From: Penium margaritaceum
Lineage: Eukaryota > Streptophyta > Zygnematophyceae > Desmidiales > Peniaceae
Direction of reading: 5' to 3'
DNA: 64,000 bases
Assembly (NCBI GenBank): GCA_023375785.1
Contig: SZWC01006897.1
Coordinates: forward strand, 70,046-134,045
The notes beneath the pieces are model-generated. The model was not told the DNA's origin. It was given only the letters and a program-made list of their open reading frames with translations, and did no database searches. Position 1 is the stretch's first letter; every line of letters starts with the position of its first letter. Of this stretch, positions 21,738 to 31,364 are shown one piece after another. The translations under genes and the position numbers were made by a program.

Positions 21738-22745
21738 ATCTCCCCCTTGCGCATCACCCATGGCAGTCGTCCATGCTCAACCTGCTACTGAGGAGTCTTT
21801 CTCCTCATGGAAGGCGAGCTTGTATTTTATTGCTCCCTCCCACTCAGCCTCATCCTTCTAATGCAGTGCCTCCTTGAGGCTCCTCTTGTGCGAAGAAGAC
21901 TTGTGCGAACCCAGTCTAGATGCCCTTGTCGGCATCGTACCTTTTTTCCTTTCTTCACACACGGTAACTCGTGCGGGGCTCTTGAGGCGGTTGTTGTTGC
22001 TGTCCCCTTTCGGCGCCATCCTCTCCAAGCGTCTGCTCCCCCTCTCTTGGAGACCTTGGAGACATCAGTCGACTCCCCGCCTCCACGTCCATCTTCGGTG
22101 CTTCGGATTCTTCATCCGAACTGGCCGGAACAAATTCTGTCGGTCGCCCATAGCTCGGGCGATCCTCTCCGCCTGGTGCTGCTACAAGGATGTTACCCCA
22201 TTCACGTCCTCCGGCGTCTCCCCCTCAAGGAGTGGAATCCACTCTTCCCTCTTGGAGAGACCTGCCTCCTTGTCTGTCCAACGGCTTTTCTCGTCGAATG
22301 TGACGTCGCTACTCCGCACAATCTGTTGCCTCCTTGGGTCAAAGAGCCGATACGCCTTGCTTCCGCTCTCATATCCAAGGAATATACACCGGCGGGTACG
22401 CGGGTCCAGCTTGCTCTGTCCCTCACGTGCCTGCACCATTGCATGTGCAACACAACCAAACGTGCGGAGGTGACCCACCGCCGGCTTCCTCCCGCTCCAC
22501 ACCTCTTGTGGCGTCTTCCACGCATTGCTCTCCATGTCCTTCAGCGGCTTGGTCGGCATGAGATTCATGATGTACGCTGCTTTCCTTGCCGCCTCCGCCC
22601 AATACCGTTGTGTAAGGCCGGCGTCGCTCAACATGGATCGCACCATGTTAAGGATTGTATGATTCGCTCTCTCTGCGACGCCATTATGTTGTGGGGAGTG
22701 TGGAGTTGTTTTCTGCCACTCAATCCCCTTGCTCTTCATCCACCC
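21738..22745 (-). pseudogene. Copia A3 integrase remnant after the deletion junction
   Basis: From the right: MKSKGIEWQKTTPHS, the Glu block HNGVAERANHT, PQEVWSGRKPAVGHL and GYESGSKAYRLFDPRRQQI in one frame (22739-22182), which ends by frameshift at about 22182. The acidic and Gln-rich linker follows in other frames. The last bases (21800-21900) are the very start of reverse transcriptase before the deletion. The left edge holds the end of the RNase H region. Confidence 0.82.
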
Positions 22746-23033
22746 NNNNNNNNNNNNNNNNNNNNNNNNNNNNNNNNNNNNNNNNNNNNNNNNNNNNNNN
22801 NNNNNNNNNNNNNNNNNNNNNNNNNNNNNNNNNNNNNNNNNNNNNNNNNNNNNNNNNNNNNNNNNNNNNNNNNNNNNNNNNNNNNNNNNNNNNNNNNNNN
22901 NNNNNNNNNNNNNNNNNNNNNNNNNNNNNNNNNNNNNNNNNNNNNNNNNNNNNNNNNNNNNNNNNNNNNNNNNNNNNNNNNNNNNNNNNNNNNNNNNNNN
23001 NNNNNNNNNNNNNNNNNNNNNNNNNNNNNNNNN
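22746..23033. other. Assembly gap of 288 N
   Basis: The gap flanks match A2 at 18936-18940 and 19488 onward, so the missing A3 sequence should be near 547 bases. The N run is thus probably about 260 bases too short unless A3 has a deletion here. Confidence 0.8.
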
Positions 23034-24169
23034 CCCTCTTTGCGGATGACGGCCTCCTTCTTTGTGAAGAGCACCTCAAGTCCCTTGTCAGTAAGGCGGC
23101 TGACAGAGAGCAGGTTTGCCTCAAAGTTGGGCATATGCAGCACATAGTAGATTGTGCTCGTGACAGGTTTGCCATCCACAATTGACTCAATGCGGACGTT
23201 ACCTTCACCGGCGGCCACCTCTGTTTTTCCATTGGCCACCGTCATGCGTCTCTCCGAGGCGCCGTAGGTGACAAATGCCGCCCTGTTGCATTGCGTGTGG
23301 CGGCCTGATCCGGAGTCGATGACGGCAACTCCCGGATCCTTCAAGTTGGTGGAGTTGTACGCCATAAGGGCGTGCTCATCTTTCTTCCCGCCCCGCTGCG
23401 AACGATCTGTTTTCTTCTTGGGACAGTTGCGTGCGTAGTGACCCTCCTTGCCGCAGTTGAAGCACTCCCCCTTCTTGTCACCTTTCTTAGTGCCCTGTTT
23501 GACACCCTTCCACTTGTCGCCTCGGCCTCCACTTTGAGGATGAACTGTGTAAGCTGAATTTGATGCCGCTGCACTCTCTCGACCGCCACGTCGCATCCAC
23601 TCATTGCGCACGTACTCAGCAACCTTCGGGTACTTCAGCCCGTCGGAAGGCCAGCCACCAAGGACTGTGATCATGGGACTCCAACTGTCTGGCAAGGCCA
23701 GAAGGAGGATCATAGCTTGCAACTGAGATTCGACCTCCCAACCCGTGGCCACACACTCCGCTGCGAGGGACTCAATCTGCTGCATGATCTCCATGATGCT
23801 GTCGCCTTCGTTGGCTCGGAGGGTGACGAGCCGTTTGAAGATGAAGAGCTGATTGGCAAGGTTGCTTGACTGGTAGATGGAGCAGAGTTTTGACCATGCG
23901 TCCGCGGCCAGGGTGCATCCTTGGATGTGCCCAAGTTGTGGTGGGCATGACGCGGACACAAGGAGCGCCAATGCCTTTTTGTTGCGCTTCTTGTATGCCT
24001 CCTTCACCTCAGCCGTTGCAGTCTCCGGCGGAGCAGTCTCATCACCTTTTAGGAGCTCAAGCAATCCTTTGTCATCGAGGAAGACCTCAAACTGCCACCT
24101 CCACAACGCAAAGCCTGTCCCATCAAACTTAAGGACAGCGTGGCTGCTCTCTTGCTCGCTGGTTACCAT
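23034..24169 (-). pseudogene. Copia A3 gag-protease
   Basis: ATG at 24169 (MVTSEQES), open to the gap. Gag core FALWRWQFEVFL, capsid block LANQLFIFKRLVTLRANEGD, intact knuckle CFNCGKEGHYARNC, protease VIDSGSGRHTQCN, then sequence up to LFTKKEAVIRKE, where the N gap begins. No stop is seen in this stretch. It is the cleanest gag-protease frame of the A family after A2. What follows in the gap is unknown. Confidence 0.85.
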
Positions 24170-24220
24170 GTCTTGCTGTTGGAAGCGTGAAATCAAGCTG
24201 GCTTTGAACCCCTTAGAGGC

Positions 24221-24235
24221 GTGGGCCCATGACCC
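24221..24235 (-). promoter_or_regulatory. Copia A3 primer-binding site
   Basis: Minus strand GGGTCATGGGCCCAC: one transition from the A2 site. Confidence 0.75.
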
Positions 24236-24237
24236 TT

Positions 24238-24937
24238 TGTTGGCCTGAGGGTGAATGTGCACCCTGGAGGGTCCATAGCAGTGGCTGGTTCACACCACCA
24301 ACTGTTTTTGGAGAGACTGAAACTGTGGAGGCAACTGGTTCCAAGGATGGCAAAATCTGGTCAGAGATTGTGGCAATAGTTTTAGCCTCAATTGACTGGG
24401 AATGAACACTTGATCAAGGCTCACAAGCAGTGGAATTTTATAGCCACTGATCTAAGCTTTCCAAAACACCAAATCATGCCAGATTTGGAGCTTCCTAGCA
24501 AATTCTATGGCTTCTAGAGTGCTCCTTGGTAGGCTGTCCTTTTCCCACCTAGGAATGCATCCCTTCCCTCCTCTAGAAGCTTTTGCCCCTTCCTAGATTC
24601 CTCAGCTTGCTTCTAGTCGGAGGGAAGGTGTCGAGAAGACCAAGACACCTCTAGGTGCCTTGTAGGACAAGTCACCCCTCCTAGAAGGTGTGCCACCTTC
24701 CTGGACCCTCACGTGGCCTTCTAGAAACGTAAAGAGGAACTCTAGAGGTTGAGCTAGCTTCCTGGCATCTATTTTCCACCTCCCTTGAGGCAGGGCAGAA
24801 TTTCATCTTGTGGGACTTGAACCCGGGCCCGTGCCTCTAGAGGTGGACACCATTAACCACTAAGCCACCTTGGCTTGTCTTTTTTGGTGTTCCTTTTTGG
24901 AGTCACTCCTGCCATGGTGAGGAGCATTACTCCAACA
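24238..24937 (-). repeat. Copia A3 5' LTR
   Basis: 700 bases, TGTTGG to CCAACA, followed by GCTTC. Confidence 0.92.
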
Positions 24938-25295
24938 GCTTCTGTCCCTTCCTAGATTCCTCAGCTTGCTTCTAGTAGGAGGGAAGGTGTCCAGAAGACC
25001 AAGACACCTCTAGATGCCTTGTAGGACAAGTCACCCCTTCTAGAAGGTGTGCCACCTTCTTGGACCCTCACCTGGCCTTCTAGAAACATAAAGAGGAACT
25101 CTAGAGGTTGAGCTAGCTTCCTGGCATCTATTTTCCACCTCCCTTGAGGCAGGGCATAATTTCATCTTGTGGGACTTGAACCCAAGCCCCAGCCTCTAGA
25201 GGTGGACACCATTAACCAGTAAGCCACTAAGGCTTGTCTTTTTGGTGTTCCTTTTTGGAGTCACTGCTGCCATGGTGAGGAGCATCATTCCAACA
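24938..25295 (-). repeat. Copia A3 right target duplication and rest of the A2 5' LTR
   Basis: GCTTC at 24938-24942, then the A2 LTR resumes exactly where it was cut at 21038 and runs to CCAACA at 25295. TGTAG at 25296-25300 is the right A2 target duplication. Confidence 0.92.
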
Positions 25296-25304
25296 TGTAG
25301 TAGG

Positions 25305-25312
25305 GCCCAGGG
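25305..25312. repeat. hAT-1 target duplication, left copy (GCCCAGGG)
   Basis: An exact 8-base match to 29941-29948. Eight bases is the rule for hAT transposons. Confidence 0.92.
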
Positions 25313-25400
25313 CAGTGTTGCCCTCGTGGTTCGTTGTAGGGGCCCTACAACGACAACGCCACAACGAGCAACATCGTTGTGGCATCGTGGCGTTGTAGGG
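25313..25400. promoter_or_regulatory. hAT-1 left terminal and subterminal repeats
   Basis: After the terminal CAGTGTTG, the hexamer CGTTGT or its complement occurs at 25332, 25347, 25353, 25361, 25375 and 25391. It includes the 21-bp palindrome CGTTGTAGGG-G-CCCTACAACG. Two further copies lie near the right end (29892, 29912). Such clustered motifs are the usual binding sites of hAT transposases; binding here is inferred. Confidence 0.65.
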
Positions 25401-25950
25401 CTCAAACACGACCCCGGACGGGCAAAACCGGGTGTTTTGGGGATCCTATCAGTGACCACTTCTGAAGTGGGCATTTTTGCATATATCGGAAAATCACGTT
25501 CGGCCTCGACACTCCACCGTCGAGAGCCTACTTTGATGGATAAATACATATCATATACTGCAGCACATTAAGGCATGACAGTAGATATTCATGCATGCAT
25601 ACAATGCACACGTCAGCAAATGGAGGACACCCATTGGTGGATATGGAATCTCATCACTTTGGTGATTGAGTAGTCCTCGAATGGGATGCCAGCTGGATAC
25701 GTTGACATGTACGCCGCCGCAACCATCGAGTGAAAGATTCCTTGTTTTGGCTGTCGAAAATCCCTTTTTTGCTTACATGACGTCAGTTACTTGTTGATAA
25801 ACAAATATCGGTTCTTTTCTTTCAAAGAGCAATAGTTTGCTTGTATGAGAGGATGGATTGGTTNGCACAACACGTCCTTTAAGGACAAAGTGCCAGTAAC
25901 GAGGTACCTTTGTTGTCGCCGTCTGGTGCGACACTTAGCGTCGCACCAGA
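25401..25950. other. hAT-1 5' untranslated region
   Basis: No ORF of note; probable promoter and leader of the transposase. A single N sits at 25864. It has no neighbouring duplication, unlike the later Ns. A palindrome (gcgacacttagcgtcgc, about 25927-25944) lies just before the ATG. Confidence 0.5.
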
Positions 25951-28900
25951 ATGGCGACGCATCCCTCTCGCTCATCGTCTCAGCCCTCACGAGGAGCCTC
26001 TTCTGCAGCCAACACTGTCCAGTCACCCAATCCCTCCTCTGGCCTGACCGAAACCTTCGACGCGTCCAAGTGGAATCCGGCAAAGAAACGTGCGTGCAGC
26101 GGAGATCACCTAACCAAGGAGCTGAGTAAACACTGCGAGCCCGTCCCGACGAAAACAAAGAAGGCTGGGTGGAGGTGTGGTGCATGTGGCACCATCAAGT
26201 CCGGCACTTGTGACCGCATCCACGGCCACTTCAGTGGTGATAACCACAACGTGGGGAAGTGCCCATATCCACCGCCCACGTGTCGGGACGTCCTAGGCCT
26301 CGACCGTGACCCACCGCCCCCGGCTGGATGGAAGCCTCAGAGCGTGCAACTGTACAAAGGCCTCGGGCCTGAGTGGGGTACAAAGGACAAACCTGTGGCC
26401 TGGCTCAAGTTGTGGGAGAAGTTTGAGAGAGAATCCACCGCAGCAGCTGCTGGTGTCATCTTGGAAGCTGATAGCGATGACGACGACCCGACGCCCTCTC
26501 AGACCCACCAGAGGGAGAGCCCCTCCGACATGGTTCCTGTCTTTGACATCAAGCGGGCTTCTTCCTTCCGCCAGTCTAGCATGGACCAGCATCTGGAGCG
26601 TGGCCACAATGAACGGTGCCAGCTAAGCATCGTGAAGCTGATGTGTGTCACTGCATCGCCAATCTCCTTCTGTCGGGAGGCGGCGTTGTTGGAGGTGGTG
26701 AAGAATGGCAGGAAAACCTCCTCCGGCTTCCGGCTTCCAAGCCGCACGACAGTTGTGAAGGACCTTCTGCCGAAGCTGGACAAAGAGCTTGAAGAGCTCG
26801 ATGCTCCCCTCAAGCAGGCCTGGGACATTTATGGCTGCTCTGTGGCCGTTGATGAATGGTCTGACCGCCAGGTCCGTCCCATCTACAATGCGATGGCGTG
26901 TAACGCGCAAGGATCCGTGCACCTCTACTCGCGTGATGCCAGCGGCCTCAGCCGTGACGCAGACCATACCGCAGCAATGATTGAAGCAGCCATCGAGATA
27001 GTGGGGGAGAAGAGGGTGGTCTCCGTCATCTGTNTCGCCAATCTCCTTCTGTCGGGAGGCGGCGTTGTTGGAGGTGGTGAAGAATGGCAGGAAAACCTCC
27101 TCCGGCTTCCGGCTTCCAAGCCGCACGACAGTTGTGAAGGACCTTCTGCCGAAGCTGGACAAAGAGCTTGAAGAGCTCGATGCTCCCCTCAAGCAGGCCT
27201 GGGACATTTATGGCTGCTCTGTGGCCGTTGATGAATGGTCTGACCGCCAGGTCCGTCCCATCTACAATGCGATGGCGTGTAACGCGCAAGGATCCGTGCA
27301 CCTCTACTCGCGTGATGCCAGCGGCCTCAGCCGTGACGCAGACCATACCGCAGCAATGATTGAAGCAGCCATCGAGATAGTGGGGGAGAAGAGGGTGGTC
27401 TCCGTCATCTGTGACAACACATCCACCAACAAGAAGGCATTCACGGACCTGAAGCAGAAATACCCCTCCCTCTTCTTCCAGGGCTGCTGCGCGCATAACA
27501 TCGACCTGATAATGAAGGACGTGGCCAAGACAGACTGGGGTGGATCAATCATCAGCAGGTGTGAGAAGGTAGTGCCTTATGTGCGGAACAATGACCTGCC
27601 ACGCTCCTGGCTGCGCGAGAGGAGTGGCGGCAAGATGCTGCTGGCGCGGTGCGAGACCAGGTTTGCCTCAACGTTTGACATGGTTGACCGCCTGCTGGAC
27701 CAAAAGGAAAATCTGGAGACCATGGTCGACACGGACCTGTGGAGGCAGATGGGGGTGAGGCGGGATGCAGGCTTCAAAGCAAGGAAGAAGGAGGTGCGTC
27801 GTATCGTACGCCGCAGGGTCTTTTGGGTGCAGGTACGCCAGCTCCGGGACCTGTTGGAGCCTCTGGTGAGGGCCTTGCGGGTGGCTGACAGGAAAGGTGG
27901 CTCTGCAGGTGAGATTTATGAGGGCTTGCTTGATTGTGCAGAAGAGCTGAAGGTGCTGGCCGAGAAGAAGGGCAGGAAGCCAGCAAAGGTTGCCAAGTCT
28001 CACGTGCAGTTTGTGCTTGGACGTCTCAATTCTCGCTGGAACAAAGACATGGCCTGCCCCCTGTACGCTGCTGCACGCAGGATGCACCCCGAACACTTTG
28101 GGAATGATCTCTCACTTGACTCAGCAACCATGCAGGCATGGCAGTCTGTTGTGGATGCTTTAGTTCCAGCAGACAAGCATGATGATCTCCTGCTTGAGAT
28201 ATCAGCCTTCCAGAGGGGCCAGGTCATGGTGACCTCTGTTCCCACAGTAACTGCAGCAAAGAATGCCAAGGCGGTGGCTGCAGTGGCTAAGGTACAAATG
28301 AGGAGCATGACCGCTGTTGAATGGCATGTGAACTACATGCACTACATGCCTAGCTTGCGTGATCTTGCGCTGAAGGTGCTCTCTCAACCATGTTCTTCCT
28401 CTGAATGTGAACGCGTGTTCTCCACGCACGAGTTGGTGCACACTGCACGTAGGAACCGTCTCCTGGTCTCAACACTCGAGCTGCTCGTCCGCTGCAACGT
28501 CAGATTGCGCAAGGTGTATGGCAAGAGCGGCGGGCGAGCAGCCAGGCAGCTGTCGGCAGCAGCAGAAGCAGAATCAGCAGCAGATGAGGNCTCTGTTCCC
28601 ACAGTAACTGCAGCAAAGAATGCCAAGGCGGTGGCTGCAGTGGCTAAGGTACAAATGAGGAGCATGACCGCTGTTGAATGGCATGTGAACTACATGCACT
28701 ACATGCCTAGCTTGCGTGATCTTGCGCTGAAGGTGCTCTCTCAACCATGTTCTTCCTCTGAATGTGAACGCGTGTTCTCCACGCACGAGTTGGTGCACAC
28801 TGCACGTAGGAACCGTCTCCTGGTCTCAACACTCGAGCTGCTCGTCCGCTGCAACGTCAGATTGCGCAAGGTGTATGGCAAGAGCGGCGGGCGAGCAGCC

Positions 28901-29458
28901 AGGCAGCTGTCGGCAGCAGCAGAAGCAGAATCAGCAGCAGATGAGGGAGAAGTCAGTGAAGACGACGGGGAGATTGTGGAGGAGGGAGAGGAGGTGGAGT
29001 TGCTCAATGGTGCTGATGATGGGAGCAGCAACAGTGGTGAGGGGGAGGATGAAGAAGAGGAAGCAGTTGGAGCAGAGGCGGATGATGATGTGGTGGAGAT
29101 ACAAGCAAATATCCGGGTGCTGGTAGATACACCCATGCTGCCACATGCTCGCCGTGTCCGCATGCGGCAGGAGACCCCCTCAGTGGTCTCTACCCATAGC
29201 AACAGGCAGAGCAGTCGCAACCAGACACGTGTGAATTCAACAGCAGCAGATGCAACAACCCCAGACAGAGAGGGACGTGCAGATGACACAACTGAGCCTG
29301 CACCGAGAGACCCACGTCCTGAGGACAGTGTCAACAACAGCCATGCAGAGGAGCTGAATGATGCAGTTGGAAGAGACAACACATCCACCCGTGCATCAGG
29401 CACAAAACGTCCTGCTACAGCTGAAAAGCCATCTAAGCGTGGGCGTGCTAAGAAGTAG
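25951..29458 (+). CDS. hAT-1 transposase (BED finger, DUF659, hAT dimerisation)
   Basis: A cut-and-paste transposase. ATG at 25951, TAG at 29458. As assembled, the frame breaks at 27034, but removing the duplicated 379 bases (27034-27412) and 357 bases (28590-28946) gives one frame of 923 codons. BED-type zinc finger at residues about 73-105 (C76, C79, HGH, GKC). DUF659/RNase H-like core from W291 with acidic VDEW (D301) and ICDN (D362), and a CCAH motif at 386-389. The hAT C-terminal dimerisation region is at about 640-745, with SQPCSSSECERVFS. An acidic tail follows and a basic C-terminus (KRPATAEKPSKRGRAKK) that looks like a nuclear localisation signal. No internal stop is seen. Compare the decayed relative hAT-2. 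Confidence 0.9.
26656..27412. other. Assembly duplication: 378 bases repeated across a single N (27034)
   Basis: 26656-27033 and 27035-27412 read the same (both begin tcgccaatctcc and end tccgtcatctgt). The only separator is one N. Two contig ends overlapping without being merged explains this better than a biological duplication. Confidence 0.88.
28234..28946. other. Assembly duplication: 356 bases repeated across a single N (28590)
   Basis: 28234-28589 and 28591-28946 read the same (ctctgttcccac to gatgagg). Same pattern as at 27034. The extra copy happens to keep the frame, so a doubled dimerisation domain in the conceptual protein is an artefact. Confidence 0.88.
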
Positions 29459-29940
29459 GATAAGCATGAATGTACTTCAGACTTCCATGCCCTCAACTTC
29501 ATATTCATTCTAACTTCCCACATGTGTTACATGTCATGAATGCAACTTTGACATCCTTCCATGGACTGCTATTCTCTGTACTTGAGAAGTATTATGATCT
29601 GGTGTCATTCACTTCCTTTGTAGTTGCAATACATCACATAGTGCATATGTTAGTGGATACATGGCTAACATGAAGTTGCTGAGTGTTCTATGGATGCTCT
29701 TCATTTCACAGTGGTGACAAAAAATGTGTTAATCTTAGTGTTCATGTCTCAGAACAATGCTATGCTGAAAGAAGGCAAAAATGGTTCTCTCAAAAAAGTC
29801 AAACCTATGATTCATTGTCTTGAATCTGCCATTCCTGAGAAATTTTAAGTACCTGTGCATCGATGTGCCTCAAATGGACTACATCGATGCTCGTTGTGGA
29901 CATCGATGTGCCGTTGTACGTGGTGCCACGGTCAACACTG
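29459..29940 (+). other. hAT-1 3' untranslated region and right end
   Basis: Non-coding, ending in subterminal CGTTGT copies (29892, 29912), two CATCGATG palindromes and the inverted terminal repeat CAACACTG at 29933-29940. Confidence 0.7.
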
Positions 29941-29948
29941 GCCCAGGG

Positions 29949-31152
29949 TAAGCAAATGGTGCTGGGATCGGCTGTTTCTGTACATGTTGCTGTTGCGGAG
30001 GCAGTCCCCTGGTGACTTCTGCCACAGCCTATGTTGCATGCTGTCCAGGCACAGGCTGTAGTTCTGTCTGAATAGATGCTGAGAAATCTGGATGATACTG
30101 CTACTGTTGGGGATGCTAGTGCCACTGCTGCTGTTGCAGCTGCTGCTACTGTTTCCTCACCATCATTTGGCATTGGAGTGTTGGGCAGCTGTGCCTGAAA
30201 TCTGGGGTTTGACTACAGTAGTTGCACCATTGTCGACACGATGGTGCAGCACCCATGGCCACCACCGTAGCTGCAACAATGGCCTCTACTGCTATAGGAG
30301 CCTTGACCACTGCCCCCATGGCCTCCAGCCTGTGCATAGGTACTTTGGGCGGCAGCTGCAGCTGATGCAAAGGTGCTCTAGTGCATTTGTGCAACAGGTG
30401 AAGTGGAAGACAGTTCACAAGCTTCACCTTTCAGAATTTCTTCATAGTTCTGCAGTGACTTAAAGACAGTTGAGATATCAATGCGCTCAATCTCGGCCAT
30501 TGTATGGAGAAAGCATAGGTCATGCCAAAACTCCTTATCCTGCTCTCTACTTTAGAGAAGCATCGCATCCAACCACTCAAGAATGGAGCAGGGGGGGCCA
30601 AGACAGATCAGGCGTAGGCGTGTTTCCATTGCATCATCCCAATACTGGATGATTGGCGCTATAGGCTTAGGGTATACGTTCTGCAGCCTGTCTTGTACGA
30701 TCACGACAAGTATCATGCCCTGCTACTCATGGTGTTTGAAGAGGTGCCTCCATGTATCCTGCAGTCAAGGTGCAACTCTATGGGGGCCGGATGGGTCTTC
30801 CCCCTTCCCTCCAGACTGGAAGTGGTACAGTGCATTCGCTTTGGTTGTCAGGAAGAGCACAGAGTAACGCATTGAAGGCACACAGCAACACATGCTTCCT
30901 CATTGTATCTGGCGGTGGATAGAGGTAACATTCATCCTCCAACCCGTGCTCCACCCAAACATGAAATAAATTTGTCCTTCCAGGATAGAAAACATCTTCT
31001 TCTCAATTGTGGAGGAGAGAGCTCTCGCTGCCCGAGGCCTAGCTGTGCGGAAATTGTATGCGCATGTAGCAAATTGCCAGTCCCTGCCAAACTCGCATAC
31101 CTTTAGCGGCTGCCGGATTTTTTGGCTCCCCTGCATGTATAGCCCTAGAAAT
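29949..31152 (-). pseudogene. Gypsy G gag, proximal part
   Basis: Minus strand, starting after the primer site at 31153. Readable blocks are in several frames: ALSSTIEKKMFSILEGQIYF near 31020, MAEIERIDISTVFKSLQNYEE near 30490, then a knuckle CNYCSQTPDFRHSC at 30185-30226 with C-x2-C-x4-[D]-x4-C (the zinc His is Asp), then a Gln/Pro-rich linker (EVTRGLPPQQQHVQKQPIP) that leads to the hAT-1 insertion point. Stops and frameshifts are many. The frame continues at 15748 if the inserted stack is ignored. Confidence 0.6.
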
Positions 31153-31165
31153 GGCTCTGATACCA
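31153..31165 (-). promoter_or_regulatory. Gypsy G primer-binding site (tRNA iMet 3' end)
   Basis: Minus strand TGGTATCAGAGCC, complementary to the 3' end of plant initiator tRNA-Met, directly at the LTR boundary (TG at 31166). This is the common plant LTR-retrotransposon primer site and contrasts with the half-tRNA sites of the copia elements here. Confidence 0.8.
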
Positions 31166-31323
31166 TGAGAAATGATCTACAAATCCGTTGAAACAAATGC
31201 AACTTGGAATGACTGTCATTTCAGCAAGTTAGGTCCGTATTTTTGTGTAGAGAAAACCTAAAACTGTGAAATGTGTCCATGTAACTGGGTGTATCGATGT
31301 AATGGATGAGTCTTGTTAGCCAA
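31166..31323 (-). repeat. Gypsy G 5' LTR, part left of copia B1
   Basis: Begins TGAGAAATG at the primer-site boundary. Its extent is not known because the sequence is interrupted by the 40-bp repeat and copia B1. Part of 37714 onward may be its continuation, but I have no second copy to compare. Confidence 0.5.
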
Positions 31324-31363
31324 GCCTCACCTGGCAGCTGGCAAGGAATGCTTGCCCGGGAAA
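31324..31363. repeat. 40-bp direct repeat flanking copia B1, left copy
   Basis: agcctcacctggcagctggc... ends gcccgggaa, one base before the LTR. It matches 37674-37713 at 37 of 40 positions. Confidence 0.85.
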
Positions 31364-31364
31364 T

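Larger units (their letters stand above)
21039..24937 (-). mobile_element. Copia A3, deletion derivative nested in the A2 LTR
   Basis: Minus-strand element with complete LTRs 21039-21737 and 24238-24937 and a GCTTC duplication. The interior is only about 2.5 kb, against 4.24 kb in A2. A junction at about 21790-21805 joins sequence matching A2 16500 to sequence matching A2 17985, removing RNase H and nearly all reverse transcriptase (about 1.48 kb). Gag, protease and integrase parts remain, partly in the N gap. It could only have moved with enzymes from another copy, or it lost the segment afterwards. LTRs differ by about 2-3% over 270 bases by eye, the youngest pair here. Confidence 0.92.
15754..25295 (-). 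mobile_element. Copia A2, near-complete Ty1/copia element split by A3
   Basis: Minus-strand element: 3' LTR 15754-16453, polypurine tract, RNase H and reverse transcriptase, integrase, protease, gag, primer site 20675-20689, and a 5' LTR split into 20692-21038 and 24943-25295 by A3. Without A3 it is about 5.64 kb. The TGTAG duplication flanks the whole. The polyprotein keeps one frame from 20623 to 16505 with only three stops, plus a compensated frameshift pair in reverse transcriptase. LTR halves differ by about 4-5% over 345 bases by eye. It lies within gypsy G. Confidence 0.93.
25313..29940 (+). mobile_element. hAT-1, apparently intact hAT transposon
   Basis: The left end CAGTGTTGCC and the right end (minus strand CAGTGTTGACC) form short terminal inverted repeats, bounded by an exact 8-bp duplication. 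One long transposase gene fills the interior. The assembled length is 4,628 bases, but 379 and 357 bases are duplicated around single Ns, so the true length is probably about 3,892. It lies 17 bp right of A2, within gypsy G gag sequence, and faces opposite to G. With intact ends, duplication and ORF it is the best candidate in the window for a recently active element. Confidence 0.9.

Noticed and set aside
26623-27496. Two near-identical minus-strand ORFs
   Set aside because: They are the antisense shadow of the hAT-1 transposase, doubled by the assembly duplication at 27034.
28590-28946. hAT-1 transposase with two dimerisation domains
   Set aside because: The second copy is an exact repeat after a single N and is best explained as an unmerged contig overlap.
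28741-29523. Ser/Thr-rich 260-codon minus-strand ORF
   Set aside because: Antisense of the acidic C-terminal tail of the hAT-1 transposase.
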